This document shows, in pieces, positions 46,508 to 53,419 of a DNA stretch of 64,000 nucleotides. The notes beneath the pieces are model-generated. The model saw only the letters and a list, made by a program, of their open reading frames with translations, was not told the DNA's origin and made no database searches. The stretch's first letter is position 1. Every line of letters begins with the position of its first letter. The translations under genes were made by a program, and so were the position numbers. This DNA comes from Lentzea atacamensis (GTDB taxonomy: Bacteria; Actinomycetota; Actinomycetes; Mycobacteriales; Pseudonocardiaceae), in the NCBI RefSeq assembly GCF_003269295.1, contig NZ_QLTT01000017.1:1-64000 (forward strand). Reading direction: 5' to 3'.

Positions 46508-46617
46508 GCGAGGCACGGCCAGGGGGTGTGGCCGTGCCTCGCTCATGTGGGCGGCAGAGGGGTTGTGCCGCCGTGGTCGAAGGACGGCCCTACTACCCCG
46601 CGCGGGGTAGTAGGGCC
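46508..46617. repeat. Two perfect palindromic hairpins upstream of Prim-Pol
   Basis: First: 13-bp arms 46508-46520 and 46530-46542 with a 9-nt loop. Second: an uninterrupted 32-bp palindrome, 46586-46617, centred on CCCGCGCGGG. They lie between the Prim-Pol promoter area and iteron cluster B. They may be terminators, origin structures or both. Confidence 0.8.
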
Positions 46618-46656
46618 TGCCAGTTGTGGTGGGCAGCTGGCGGGTGCGTGGTGGTT

Positions 46657-46781
46657 GCGGGTTTGGGTGGCGGGTTTGCGGGTTTCAAACCCGCACCGCC
46701 AGCCAAACCCGCACCCAAACCCGCACGGTGTTTCCGCAGATCAGCAAACCCGCGCCCACCGCGTTGCGGGTTTGCGGGTTT
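46657..46781. repeat. Iteron cluster B (GCGGGTTT/AAACCCGC)
   Basis: Nine exact 8-mers in 125 bp: GCGGGTTT at 46657, 46670, 46678, 46766 and 46774, and AAACCCGC at 46687, 46705, 46717 and 46746. The copies at 46678 and 46687 form the same 17-bp palindrome found in cluster A. The adjoining stretch TTTGTTTTCC is AT-rich for this element. Best candidate for the replication origin. Confidence 0.88.
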
Positions 46782-46817
46782 GTTTTCCACTCTGAAGAGA
46801 GGTTGTTGCAGTAGTGG

Positions 46818-47177
46818 TCACCAGCTGCCGGACCTCAAGATCTCCAGGTCTTCCGCGCAGGTCTCGCACAGCGGCGGTCCGAAGCACCTGGCCCTGTAGT
46901 TCGGGATGTACGGCGCGGCGGGTTCGGGTCCCTCGCCGACCCAGATGCCATGGTCGGGGGTCCACAACCACTCGATGGCCGGGGTGGCGAATTCGTCGCC
47001 GACATGGCCAACCACGTTGCCGTCGTCGTCCGCGACGCGGTAGCTGACGACTCCGGCCGGGTCGCGGTCCACCCTGGTGACGATCACAGGGTTGTTCGGG
47101 TAGTGGCCGAACAGGACCCGGGAGCCGATCGTGATCGGCCTGGGCTCGATCGGCGTGAAGGGCCGTGGACGGCTCAT
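46818..47177 (-). CDS. Hypothetical AICE protein
   Basis: A 119-aa protein with no family I recognise. PITIGSRVLFGHYPNNPVIVTRVD, VSYRVADDDGNVVGHVGDEF looks like a small beta-barrel; CFGPPLCETCAEDLEIL near the end carries three cysteines. The ATG at 47177 has AAAGGA six bases upstream and overlaps the stop of the preceding small gene (ATGA). Confidence 0.7.
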   Translation of the reverse strand: MSRPRPFTPIEPRPITIGSRVLFGHYPNNPVIVTRVDRDPAGVVSYRVADDDGNVVGHVGDEFATPAIEWLWTPDHGIWVGEGPEPAAPYIPNYRARCFGPPLCETCAEDLEILRSGSW

Positions 47178-47299
47178 GGGCATTCCTTTCGGTGGAGGTG
47201 TGCCGTGTGCGCCAGCGCGCACGTGCTGCACATGACCTGGCCGGGTGAGACGGTGTTGCCGCAGCCTGGCGCGGCGCAGGTGGCGACGAACCCCGTCAC
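47174..47299 (-). CDS. Small zinc-ribbon-like protein
   Basis: A 41-aa protein with TCAAPGCGNTVSPGQVMCSTCALAH: C-x4-C then C-x2-C with nearby His, a likely zinc ribbon. Its GTG overlaps the stop of the upstream gene (GTGA) and its TGA overlaps the next start, so it is translationally coupled on both sides. Confidence 0.65.
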   Translation of the reverse strand: MTGFVATCAAPGCGNTVSPGQVMCSTCALAHTAHLHRKECP

Positions 47300-47469
47300 G
47301 ACCGTGCGCCGTTCTCGGACGCGGCGACGCACGCGGGGCAGCTGACGTTGCCGGACAGGCTGGGGAACCAGATCCGTTCGGGGTCGAGGATCTTGAGCCC
47401 GCACAGCGTGGTGACGCTGCCGTCCCACCAGGAGCGCGACTTCTTGATGTGCATGACCTGGCGTGCCAT
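47296..47469 (-). CDS. Small MHIxKSRSWW-family protein, copy 2
   Basis: A 57-aa protein: VMHIKKSRSWWDGSVTTLCG, then SCPAC near the C-terminus. It shares MHIxKSRSWWxG, TTLCGLxI and [ST]CPAC with the adjacent upstream protein, so the two are tandem paralogues. The single CG plus CPAC cysteines could bind zinc. Start and stop overlap both neighbours. Confidence 0.65.
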   Translation of the reverse strand: MARQVMHIKKSRSWWDGSVTTLCGLKILDPERIWFPSLSGNVSCPACVAASENGARS

Positions 47470-47636
47470 CAGCGGCCACCCCGCTTGATCGCCTTGCACG
47501 CCGGGCAGGTGACGGAGGTTCCGGTCCACCAGTAGCCGGTCTTCTCGACCTTGGTGATGGTCAGGCCGCACAGGGTGGTCGAGGTGCCGTTCCACCAGGA
47601 CCGGGACTTCTCGATGTGCATGGTCCAGTTCGGCAT
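47469..47636 (-). CDS. Small MHIxKSRSWW-family protein, copy 1
   Basis: A 55-aa protein: MHIEKSRSWWNGTSTTLCGL, a second WWTGTS, then TCPACKAIKRGG. It is the paralogue of the next protein. AAAGG precedes the ATG. Its TGA and the next ATG share a base (TGATG). The function is unknown; the repeated Trp pair and cysteines suggest a small nucleic-acid-binding or zinc fold. Confidence 0.65.
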   Translation of the reverse strand: MPNWTMHIEKSRSWWNGTSTTLCGLTITKVEKTGYWWTGTSVTCPACKAIKRGGR

Positions 47637-47648
47637 CGTGATCGCCTT

Positions 47649-47819
47649 TCAGGCCAGCCGGGCCTGGCAGGGCAGCTGCACCAGCAGGGCGCCGACGGTG
47701 GTGTGCAGGGTCGCGGTGCCACCGCGGTTGGTGACGGCAGTGACGGTGACGATGAGGCCTCCGTTGAGTCGGATCTTGGTGTTGGGCGTGAGGTCGAGGA
47801 CGCTGACGGTCTCCTGCAT
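47649..47819 (-). CDS. Small hypothetical AICE protein
   Basis: A 56-aa protein, MQETVSVLDLTPNTKIRLNG then LIVTVTAVTNRGGTATLH and VQLPCQARLA, which looks like a small all-beta domain. CTGGAGA precedes the ATG. It heads the coupled set of five small genes ending at 46818. Not recognised. Confidence 0.6.
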   Translation of the reverse strand: MQETVSVLDLTPNTKIRLNGGLIVTVTAVTNRGGTATLHTTVGALLVQLPCQARLA

Positions 47820-47874
47820 GCCATCTCCAGTCCGTCACTGTGAGTGACTGTGTGTGGGTGTGCGGAAGTGGCGC

Positions 47875-48041
47875 GGGGAGGCTGGCGCGGCCCGCGCGGA
47901 ACTCGTGTTTTCGGGGTTTTCGCTGGTCGGGGGCGTGCGCCTCCCCGGCTCCCTGGTGGGGTGTTGGTGCTGCTCAGGTTGGGGAGTTGTGGCGGGGAGG
48001 CGGGTGGGGAGTCCTCCCCGTCCTGTGCGTGCCTCCCCGCC
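47875..48041. promoter_or_regulatory. GGGGAG repeat region after traB, candidate clt transfer locus
   Basis: GGGGAG or CTCCCC occurs at 47875, 47941, 47981, 47994, 48006, 48014 and 48033, seven times in 167 bp, with nested hairpins (11-bp arms 47991-48001 and 48031-48041). In related plasmids TraB loads on short repeats of a clt site, which in pSVH1 is near the 3' end of traB. The hairpin may also end the traB transcript. Confidence 0.45.
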
Positions 48042-48064
48042 GTTCGCGGGGGTGGTTCCCTGCT

Positions 48065-50335
48065 CTACTCACCGTCGTTTCCGTCACGCTCCGCGATCGC
48101 CTGGTGGACGGTGGCGGTGCGGACGTGCATGACTCCGCTGGTCTTGTAGGGCTCGATGCCGGCGGTGGTGAGCTTGGCGGTGAGGTCGCCCGCGGTCATG
48201 CCCTCGTAGGTGGCGGGGTGCAGTTCGCGCAGCCGCTGGCGGATGACCTCCGTGCGGACGCGGACCTCCCCGCCCATGATCTGCGCGAGGTCGGCGAGGA
48301 AGTCCCGCGCCGGTGCGGTCTCGCCGGTGTTGCTGGTGACCGGAGCGCGCATGGCCTTGGCCCGGTCCGCGATGACGGTGGCCTCCTCACCGTCGATGAA
48401 GTGGGTGCGGACGGTCAGGCTGGACTGGCCGGGCGCGAGGGGCACGCCGTCCCCGGCGATGACGAGCGTGCCCTTGTCCAGGCCCTGGCGCAGCTTGTGC
48501 GGTGCGGCCCCGGCGTTGACGGCCTTGTCTCCCAACGCCATGCGGGACTCGGCCTCGGTGCCGAGCACGAGCGAACCGCGGATGTGCGCGCCTTCCCGCA
48601 CGAGCTTGGGCAGGTTCTGATCAGTCGGGTTCTGCGTGCCCTGCCACAGGATCACGTTCACCGCGCGGCCCTGGTTGTGCAGCTTGCGGGCGGCCATGAA
48701 GTACCGAGACGTGCTCTTGCTGCCGCCGTACGGGCGCTTGTCGTCCCCGATCGCGGGGCACATGAACGCCTGCTGCGCCTCGTCCACCAGCAGGAACAGC
48801 GGGTGGAATCCCTCGCCGGAACGGGCGAGGTCGCGGGTGACGCCGTTCTTGTGCACCTCGGGGTCGACAGCGGCCAGGCGGCGTTCCATCTCCTCCACCC
48901 CGGCTTCGAGCATGTGCGTGGCGGCGATGACGTGCTCATCGGTCGGTCCGGCGATCATGGTGGTGGCCAGGCCGGTGAACATGTGCCAGTCGCCGATGCC
49001 CTTGAGATCGGCGATGCGCAGCTCCACCGTGGGATCGAGCGCGAGCCACAAAGCGAGCGCCCGAAGGGCGGCGGTCTTGCCCTGGTTGGACAGACCGGTG
49101 ATGAGCAAATGCCGCTGTAGCAAGGCGATGGCCACCAGGTCACCGCGCAGGTCCTGTCCCCACGGCGCGCGGCCGGTGTACAGGTCGGCGGTGATGGTGT
49201 CGTCCAGCACGAGCGGCGACGGTCCGATCGGCTCGTCCAGGGCGCCGGGGTCGGCGATCCACAGCCGCACTGTGCGCGCGGCGGTGGGGATGGTGATGAA
49301 CACCTCGTGTTCGTGCCGGTTGAGGTTCTCCGCCAGCCGCCGGTGGCGGTCGGTGATGTCCTTCGTGGACACACCCGAGGGCAGCGAGACTTCCAGCTCG
49401 ACACCGCACCCGGCGAGCACGATCGGCGAGAGCATTCCCGCACCTGCGTCGCCCATGTCGTCGATCGCCTTGCGCAGCTCACGCACTCCGAGGTCACGCA
49501 AGGCCTTGACCACAATGGACGGTGTGATCGGCGGGGCGTTGTCGCGCACCTGGCGGGCGGGAGCGAGCCAGGTCGGGACATCGGCCTTGCGGCCGATGTT
49601 CCACAGCACGCCCAACCCGACCGCGGGCACCGCGACGGCCAGCGGCAGAGCCAGGACCGATGCCAGCCACACCAGCCACGCGATCGCGTCGACCACGGCC
49701 CGGATCGGGCGCAGGACCTGCGCGAACTCGCCGCTGGCGACGGCAAGGATGATGCCGAGGATCAGCAGCAGCACGGTGACCGTGACCAGGCTGACCGCCG
49801 CCGCGCGGGCGATCGCCACCGGGGCGTGCAGCAGGTCCTGGCGGCGGCGGTGCCGGCGTTCGCGTTCGGCCTCCCGCCGGGCCTCCCAGTCTGCGACCTT
49901 GTCCAGGTCACCGGCCAGTTCGGCCTGACGCATCATCCGTTCGTAGCGGGAGGAGGTCCGCGACTCCCACACCCGCCGCGCCACCTTCGCGGCACCGGCC
50001 GGGACGTAGACGAACACGTTGCGGCCCAACGCTTTGGCCACACGGTGCGTGCGCTCGTCACGCATCACTCGCACCGTGCTCACGGCCATGGTGCGGCTGG
50101 TGCGCAGCACCACGCCAGCGGCCTGCCGGGCGCGTTGCGCGGCAAGGCGCTGGTCCAGCGCGGCGGACTCCTCCGCGGACAGCACCTCACCCTCGATCGC
50201 GTGATCGGGCACGATCTCGCCGCGCCGCCCGGCGGGCAGTGCCGGGACGGCGCGGTGCGCGGACAGGTCGTACACGGTCGCGTCCGCGTCGCCGTCGTCG
50301 TTGTGGTCGGGCGTGGTGGTGTCCACGGTGCTCAT
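48065..50335 (-). CDS. traB: TraB-type FtsK/SpoIIIE DNA translocase
   Basis: A 756-aa conjugative translocase, the one protein AICEs need to move double-stranded DNA between hyphae. Residues 1-170 are cytosolic, membrane segments lie at about 176-200 and 216-245, and the motor domain has Walker A TGLSNQGKT (414-421) and Walker B LFLLVDEAQ (about 513-521). The last ~90 residues form a winged-helix DNA-reading domain (VIRQRLRELHPATYEGMTAGD). The ATG at 50335 follows GGAGGAGGTG and overlaps the upstream stop (TGATG). Confidence 0.93.
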   Translation of the reverse strand: MSTVDTTTPDHNDDGDADATVYDLSAHRAVPALPAGRRGEIVPDHAIEGEVLSAEESAALDQRLAAQRARQAAGVVLRTSRTMAVSTVRVMRDERTHRVAKALGRNVFVYVPAGAAKVARRVWESRTSSRYERMMRQAELAGDLDKVADWEARREAERERRHRRRQDLLHAPVAIARAAAVSLVTVTVLLLILGIILAVASGEFAQVLRPIRAVVDAIAWLVWLASVLALPLAVAVPAVGLGVLWNIGRKADVPTWLAPARQVRDNAPPITPSIVVKALRDLGVRELRKAIDDMGDAGAGMLSPIVLAGCGVELEVSLPSGVSTKDITDRHRRLAENLNRHEHEVFITIPTAARTVRLWIADPGALDEPIGPSPLVLDDTITADLYTGRAPWGQDLRGDLVAIALLQRHLLITGLSNQGKTAALRALALWLALDPTVELRIADLKGIGDWHMFTGLATTMIAGPTDEHVIAATHMLEAGVEEMERRLAAVDPEVHKNGVTRDLARSGEGFHPLFLLVDEAQQAFMCPAIGDDKRPYGGSKSTSRYFMAARKLHNQGRAVNVILWQGTQNPTDQNLPKLVREGAHIRGSLVLGTEAESRMALGDKAVNAGAAPHKLRQGLDKGTLVIAGDGVPLAPGQSSLTVRTHFIDGEEATVIADRAKAMRAPVTSNTGETAPARDFLADLAQIMGGEVRVRTEVIRQRLRELHPATYEGMTAGDLTAKLTTAGIEPYKTSGVMHVRTATVHQAIAERDGNDGE

Positions 50336-51249
50336 CAGCGCACCTCCTCCGGTTGTGTGTCGTGGGTGGGGTCGTCGGTCATCAGGTGCACCAGCGCGGC
50401 GCCGAACCCGAGCACGATCACGGGCAGGCAGGACACGACGGTGGTGATCTGCCACGGGGCAACGGTCATACCCGCGGCTTTCATCAGGTGGTAGGCGACC
50501 TGTCCGCCCGCTCCGAGCACGAGCGCACCGAGCGCGGACCACTTCGCGAACGAGCGGGCCGTGTCCGAGCGAGTGCGGCCGGACAGCCACACCTGCAACG
50601 CCAGCGCCGCGTAAGCCTCCATGCCGAGCGGTAGCGTGATCGCTGAGTTGATCGTCCAGCCGTCCGCGATGCCGGGCAGCGGGGTGATCTCACCAAACCC
50701 GGTGAGCTTGCCCAGCTCGACCCAGCCACCCCAGATCGAGACGAACGCACCGAGCGCGATGAGCACGATGGGCCAGCGCCGCACCTGCGAGCGGGTCCGC
50801 GACCAGCCCACACGACGCCCTTGCGGCACGGTGTGCGCGGGTGTGTCTACGGCTGTGCTGACCTGCCCTGCGGCAATCACCGGGTCCTGATCGGACACCT
50901 GCGGCTGCGCCGGGAGAACCGGTGTGTCCGTGTCCGTGTCCGGCACGGTCGGCGCGGGCGACGCGTCCACGTCCGGCGCGGCGGGCGTGACCGGCGCAGG
51001 TGCGGCCGTGTCGAGATCTGCGGGCGCGGCAGCGAGCGCGGGCACCGAGTGCAACCGGCGCTCGTGCTCGGTGTCGCGGTCGCCGGTGTCGGTGTCGTCG
51101 AGCACGGCGAGCGCGGCACGGGCCTTCTTGGCCCCCACGCTGAACCTGTCCATCACACCGCGCAGCGACGGCTTCTCTCCCGTCTCACTGGCCAGCGCAC
51201 GCACGCGCGGGATCAGCTCGTCCAAGGGCATGGGGTAGGCGCTGGTCAT
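50335..51249 (-). CDS. SpdB/DUF2637-like membrane protein with N-terminal HTH-like region
   Basis: A 304-aa protein. Residues 1-60 look like a small helical DNA-binding region (GEKPSLRGVMDRFSVGAKKARAAL), residues 60-150 are an Ala/Pro/Asp-rich linker, and the C-terminal half has four membrane helices (WPIVLIALGAFVSIWGGW onward). This matches spread-type proteins next to traB that help intramycelial plasmid spreading. Start and stop overlap both neighbours. Confidence 0.8.
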   Translation of the reverse strand: MTSAYPMPLDELIPRVRALASETGEKPSLRGVMDRFSVGAKKARAALAVLDDTDTGDRDTEHERRLHSVPALAAAPADLDTAAPAPVTPAAPDVDASPAPTVPDTDTDTPVLPAQPQVSDQDPVIAAGQVSTAVDTPAHTVPQGRRVGWSRTRSQVRRWPIVLIALGAFVSIWGGWVELGKLTGFGEITPLPGIADGWTINSAITLPLGMEAYAALALQVWLSGRTRSDTARSFAKWSALGALVLGAGGQVAYHLMKAAGMTVAPWQITTVVSCLPVIVLGFGAALVHLMTDDPTHDTQPEEVR

Positions 51250-51530
51250 CAGTGGGCTCCCCTCACGAGAAGACGCGTCGAACGGGTGATCGAGCGGGCA
51301 GAGCCCCAGGCGGCGAGGCGCGGGACGTAGAGAAGTGCGAACGCGGCTAGCAGCGCGGGAATCCCGTACGCCAGCACCTGCGCCACCGGCTCATCGGGCA
51401 GCCCGGTCACGATCGCCCACTGTGTGGCGGCGATGCCGGCGGTGAGTACGAGCAGCTTCCACAGCAGCACCGCGAACACGACCGCGACACTGGAACCCAG
51501 CAGCAGCAACAACATCGGCTCGTTGGTCAT
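51249..51530 (-). CDS. Small membrane protein, spread-like
   Basis: A 93-aa protein with two strong hydrophobic helices (LLLLLGSSVAVVFAVLLWKLL and VLAYGIPALLAAFALLYV) and a basic tail. It is coupled by TGATG to the DUF2637-like gene and by ATGA to the upstream gene, placing it in the transfer operon. Probably a Spd protein; no diagnostic motif. Confidence 0.75.
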   Translation of the reverse strand: MTNEPMLLLLLGSSVAVVFAVLLWKLLVLTAGIAATQWAIVTGLPDEPVAQVLAYGIPALLAAFALLYVPRLAAWGSARSITRSTRLLVRGAH

Positions 51531-51787
51531 CGTCCAGCTCCGTTCCTGGCGGCGGGCTTGCGGGCGGCGATCGCGTCGGCGGAGTACTGCGCGGCCAGCA
51601 CACAGGCTTCGTCGTGCTCGGGGTGGGAGCGGTCGCGGGTGATCGGCCGCAGCAGGTTCACGCAGCGCTCGAACCAGGCGGCGACCTCACCCGGCTTGGC
51701 GTTCATCGAGGGGCAGTTCTCCGTCATCGCGGCCATGACATCGCGCAGTGACAGGCGAGTGGCGGCAAGGGGGTTGGTGGCAGGCAT
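51527..51787 (-). CDS. Hypothetical protein heading the transfer operon
   Basis: An 86-aa soluble protein, probably helical (LSLRDVMAAMTENCPSMNA, EVAAWFERCVNLLRPITRD). Not recognised. Structured repeat copy 2 lies about 60 nt upstream of its ATG, and the four genes down to traB overlap one another, so this is the likely operon head. Confidence 0.7.
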   Translation of the reverse strand: MPATNPLAATRLSLRDVMAAMTENCPSMNAKPGEVAAWFERCVNLLRPITRDRSHPEHDEACVLAAQYSADAIAARKPAARNGAGR

Positions 51788-51814
51788 AACACGTAGGGGT
51801 CCTGTCTGTGAGGT

Positions 51815-51878
51815 GATGGGAGACCCCAGGCGGGCGGAGCGTTCGTGGCGGTTCGAGCCGCCCGGCCTGGGGTGGGAT
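51815..51878 (-). repeat. Structured repeat copy 2
   Basis: Plus-strand core GGCGGTTCGAGCC at 51847-51859 preceded by GCGTTCGT. Arms ACCCCAGG (51823-51830) and CCTGGGGT (51866-51873) pair perfectly, extended by GGGCGG/CCGCCC. The arm sequence differs from the other copies while pairing is kept. Confidence 0.8.
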
Positions 51879-51898
51879 GTGGCGGTGCGGGAGGAGAG

Positions 51899-52117
51899 TC
51901 AGGGCAGGTACCCGAGCTTCAACGCTTCGGTGTGCGCGGCCTGGATCTCGCCGGTGGTGCAGTTGCGCTCGATCGTGTGGCGCTTGCGGGCGGCGGCTTC
52001 GGCCGCTTCCAGGTGATCGCGGTGGCCCGATCCGCTCAGGAAGTCCGCGTGGTGCTCTTCGCGGATGGCCCGGATCAGGTTGATGACCTTGTCCTGCCGG
52101 ATCGACTGTGACTGCAT
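51899..52117 (-). CDS. Small hypothetical protein
   Basis: A 72-aa mostly helical, charged protein (DKVINLIRAIREEHHADFL, HLEAAEAAARKRHTIERNC). Not recognised. Structured repeat copy 3 lies about 105 nt upstream of its ATG, with GAAAGGG closer to the start. Confidence 0.65.
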   Translation of the reverse strand: MQSQSIRQDKVINLIRAIREEHHADFLSGSGHRDHLEAAEAAARKRHTIERNCTTGEIQAAHTEALKLGYLP

Positions 52118-52169
52118 GGCGGTGCGCCCTTTCCGTGCTGTGGATGGACTTCACGGTGGGGTGTGGTGA

Positions 52170-52246
52170 ACGCGCGGGCGGTGGCGTGCGTGACGTATTC
52201 GTCCTGGACGCTTGCGTCACTGGCGGTTCGAGCTACCCGCCGCGCT
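52170..52246 (-). repeat. Structured repeat copy 3
   Basis: Core GGCGGTTCGAGCT at 52222-52234 preceded by GCGTCACT. Arms GCGCGGGCGG (52172-52181) and CCCGCCGCGC (52236-52245) pair imperfectly and the loop is longer than in other copies. It overlaps the stop of the upstream Cys-rich gene. Confidence 0.6.
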
Positions 52247-52346
52247 ATGAGCAGTGGCAGCGCTTGCAACAGGTCTTGCAACGTGAAGCGACCGGGCCTG
52301 CACAGTTACAGGCATGGTCGGGCGCGGCGGTGGGGTTGTTGAACAT
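52245..52346 (-). CDS. Cysteine-rich 33-aa protein
   Basis: A tiny gene with a strong AAGGAG site before the ATG. The product has seven cysteines and two histidines in 33 residues (ACNCAGPVASRCKTCCKRCH), as in metallothionein-like or zinc-knuckle peptides. Structured repeat copy 4 lies about 137 nt upstream. Product and role are unrecognised. Confidence 0.55.
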   Translation of the reverse strand: MFNNPTAAPDHACNCAGPVASRCKTCCKRCHCS

Positions 52347-52449
52347 CGTGAGGTCTCCTTCCTGGTCAAGGTGCTTGAGCGCGGCGGTGAGCAGCCGGCC
52401 ACCGCGTCATCACCAGCCGTCGGCGCGACGACGTCGGGCAGCTGGTAGA

Positions 52450-52508
52450 GCGCGGCGGTGGTGCGGTGGCCGGTACGTGCTTGGCGGTTCGAGCGGCCCG
52501 CCGCGCGG
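52450..52508 (-). repeat. Structured repeat copy 4
   Basis: Core GGCGGTTCGAGCG at 52483-52495 preceded by ACGTGCTT. Arms GCGCGGCGG (52450-52458) and CCGCCGCGC (52498-52506) pair perfectly over 9 bp. Confidence 0.7.
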
Positions 52509-52526
52509 GTGGCGCTGTGGCAGTGA

Positions 52527-52673
52527 TCAGTCCTGCTGCCGTGGTTGCCACTGCGCAACGGCGTCGCGTTCCATCTGCGCGATGCGCTGGCGGATCACCT
52601 TCTCGGCGGTGTCGGTTTTCGCGGAGTTGGCGATCTCGGCGAGCACTCGGCGCAGTTCCTCAACTGTGCTCAC
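52527..52673 (-). CDS. 48-aa helical hypothetical protein
   Basis: STVEELRRVLAEIANSAKTD then AEKVIRQRIAQMERDAVAQW, a continuous amphipathic helix pair likely to form a coiled coil. GGGAGTAGGAG precedes the GTG start. It lies 9 bp after the next gene upstream, so both share a transcript. Not recognised. Confidence 0.65.
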   Translation of the reverse strand: MSTVEELRRVLAEIANSAKTDTAEKVIRQRIAQMERDAVAQWQPRQQD

Positions 52674-52682
52674 GGCGTGCTC

Positions 52683-52886
52683 CTACTCCCAGACGTTCTT
52701 GGCCTGGTTGGTCTTCCTGTCCTCCGCGCAGGAGCGCCAGAGTTGGCACTCCGGGGCGCCGCAGGTGACGCCGTCGCCGTAACGGCCCAGGCGGATGCGC
52801 TTGCCGCAGTGGCGGCCGTGCTTGCCGGTCGGGGCGGTGCAGTGGGTGGCGCTGGACTTGGTTCCGAGCTTGTTGAGGAGAGACAC
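52683..52886 (-). CDS. 67-aa Cys/His-rich hypothetical protein
   Basis: SLLNKLGTKSSATHCTAPTG, GRHCGKRIRLGRYGDGVTCG, APECQLWRSCAED: five cysteines and several histidines spaced like a zinc ribbon. GAAAGGG lies before the GTG. Structured repeat copy 5 lies about 68 nt upstream. Not recognised. Confidence 0.65.
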   Translation of the reverse strand: MSLLNKLGTKSSATHCTAPTGKHGRHCGKRIRLGRYGDGVTCGAPECQLWRSCAEDRKTNQAKNVWE

Positions 52887-52914
52887 TGGGCATGCCCTTT
52901 CTCGGTCTGCTGAT

Positions 52915-52980
52915 CGGGTGGGGTGGTGGAACCTGGTCCGGCGGGGCGTACTTGGCGGTTCGAGCCGCCGGACCAGGGCG
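52915..52980 (-). repeat. Structured repeat copy 5
   Basis: Core GGCGGTTCGAGCC at 52954-52966 preceded by GCGTACTT. Arms CCTGGTCCGGCGG (52932-52944) and CCGCCGGACCAGG (52965-52977) pair perfectly over 13 bp. GGGTGGGGTGGTGGAACCTG beside it is shared with copy 6. Confidence 0.85.
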
Positions 52981-52999
52981 AATGAGAGCGTGGTGCGGC

Positions 53000-53212
53000 T
53001 CAGGAGTCTTTGCCGGTGCGCAGGTCGGCAATCCACTGCATCTCGTGGTTGATCTCGTTGCGCGCCCACGCCTTCAGGTGCGGCTGTTCGGCCGCGATGC
53101 GGTTGAGGATCGCGATCGTTTGCCGTGACCAGACGATGTTCGCTTGGGTGGAAGAGCCGCGGCCGGGCCGCTTGCGCTTGTGGTTGCGGTACTCGTCTTC
53201 GATAGCCGACAC
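53000..53212 (-). CDS. 70-aa basic hypothetical protein
   Basis: Starts SAIEDEYRNHKRKRPGRG and continues NIVWSRQTIAILNRIAAEQP and NEINHEMQWIADLRTGKDS. The basic N-terminus and helical remainder suggest a nucleic-acid-binding protein. A perfect AAGGAGG site lies 6 nt before the GTG, which decides the start. Not recognised. Confidence 0.75.
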   Translation of the reverse strand: MSAIEDEYRNHKRKRPGRGSSTQANIVWSRQTIAILNRIAAEQPHLKAWARNEINHEMQWIADLRTGKDS

Positions 53213-53310
53213 GGTGAACCTCCTTGGTGTGCAACAGGGACGTGAGGAGCTCGGGGCGAAGTCAGCGGGATCAGCGCGGCTTGGGGGCCTTGGACGGGCC
53301 GCACTTGCAG

Positions 53311-53400
53311 CTAGGGGCACCAACAGGGCTTCTTCGTCTTGCCCTGCTCGGCCCTCTTGTGGCCGCATCGCGTGCACCAGTCGATCCCTGGACGGGACAT
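53311..53400 (-). CDS. 29-aa zinc-ribbon-like peptide
   Basis: The product reads GIDWCTRCGHKRAEQGKTKK, then CWCP: C-x2-C and C-x-C pairs around a basic loop. AGGAAGG precedes the ATG at 53400. Structured repeat copy 6 lies about 58 nt upstream. Very short, but the ribosome site and cysteine pairs argue for translation. Confidence 0.6.
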   Translation of the reverse strand: MSRPGIDWCTRCGHKRAEQGKTKKPCWCP

Positions 53401-53419
53401 GGTCGGGTCCTTCCTGTTC

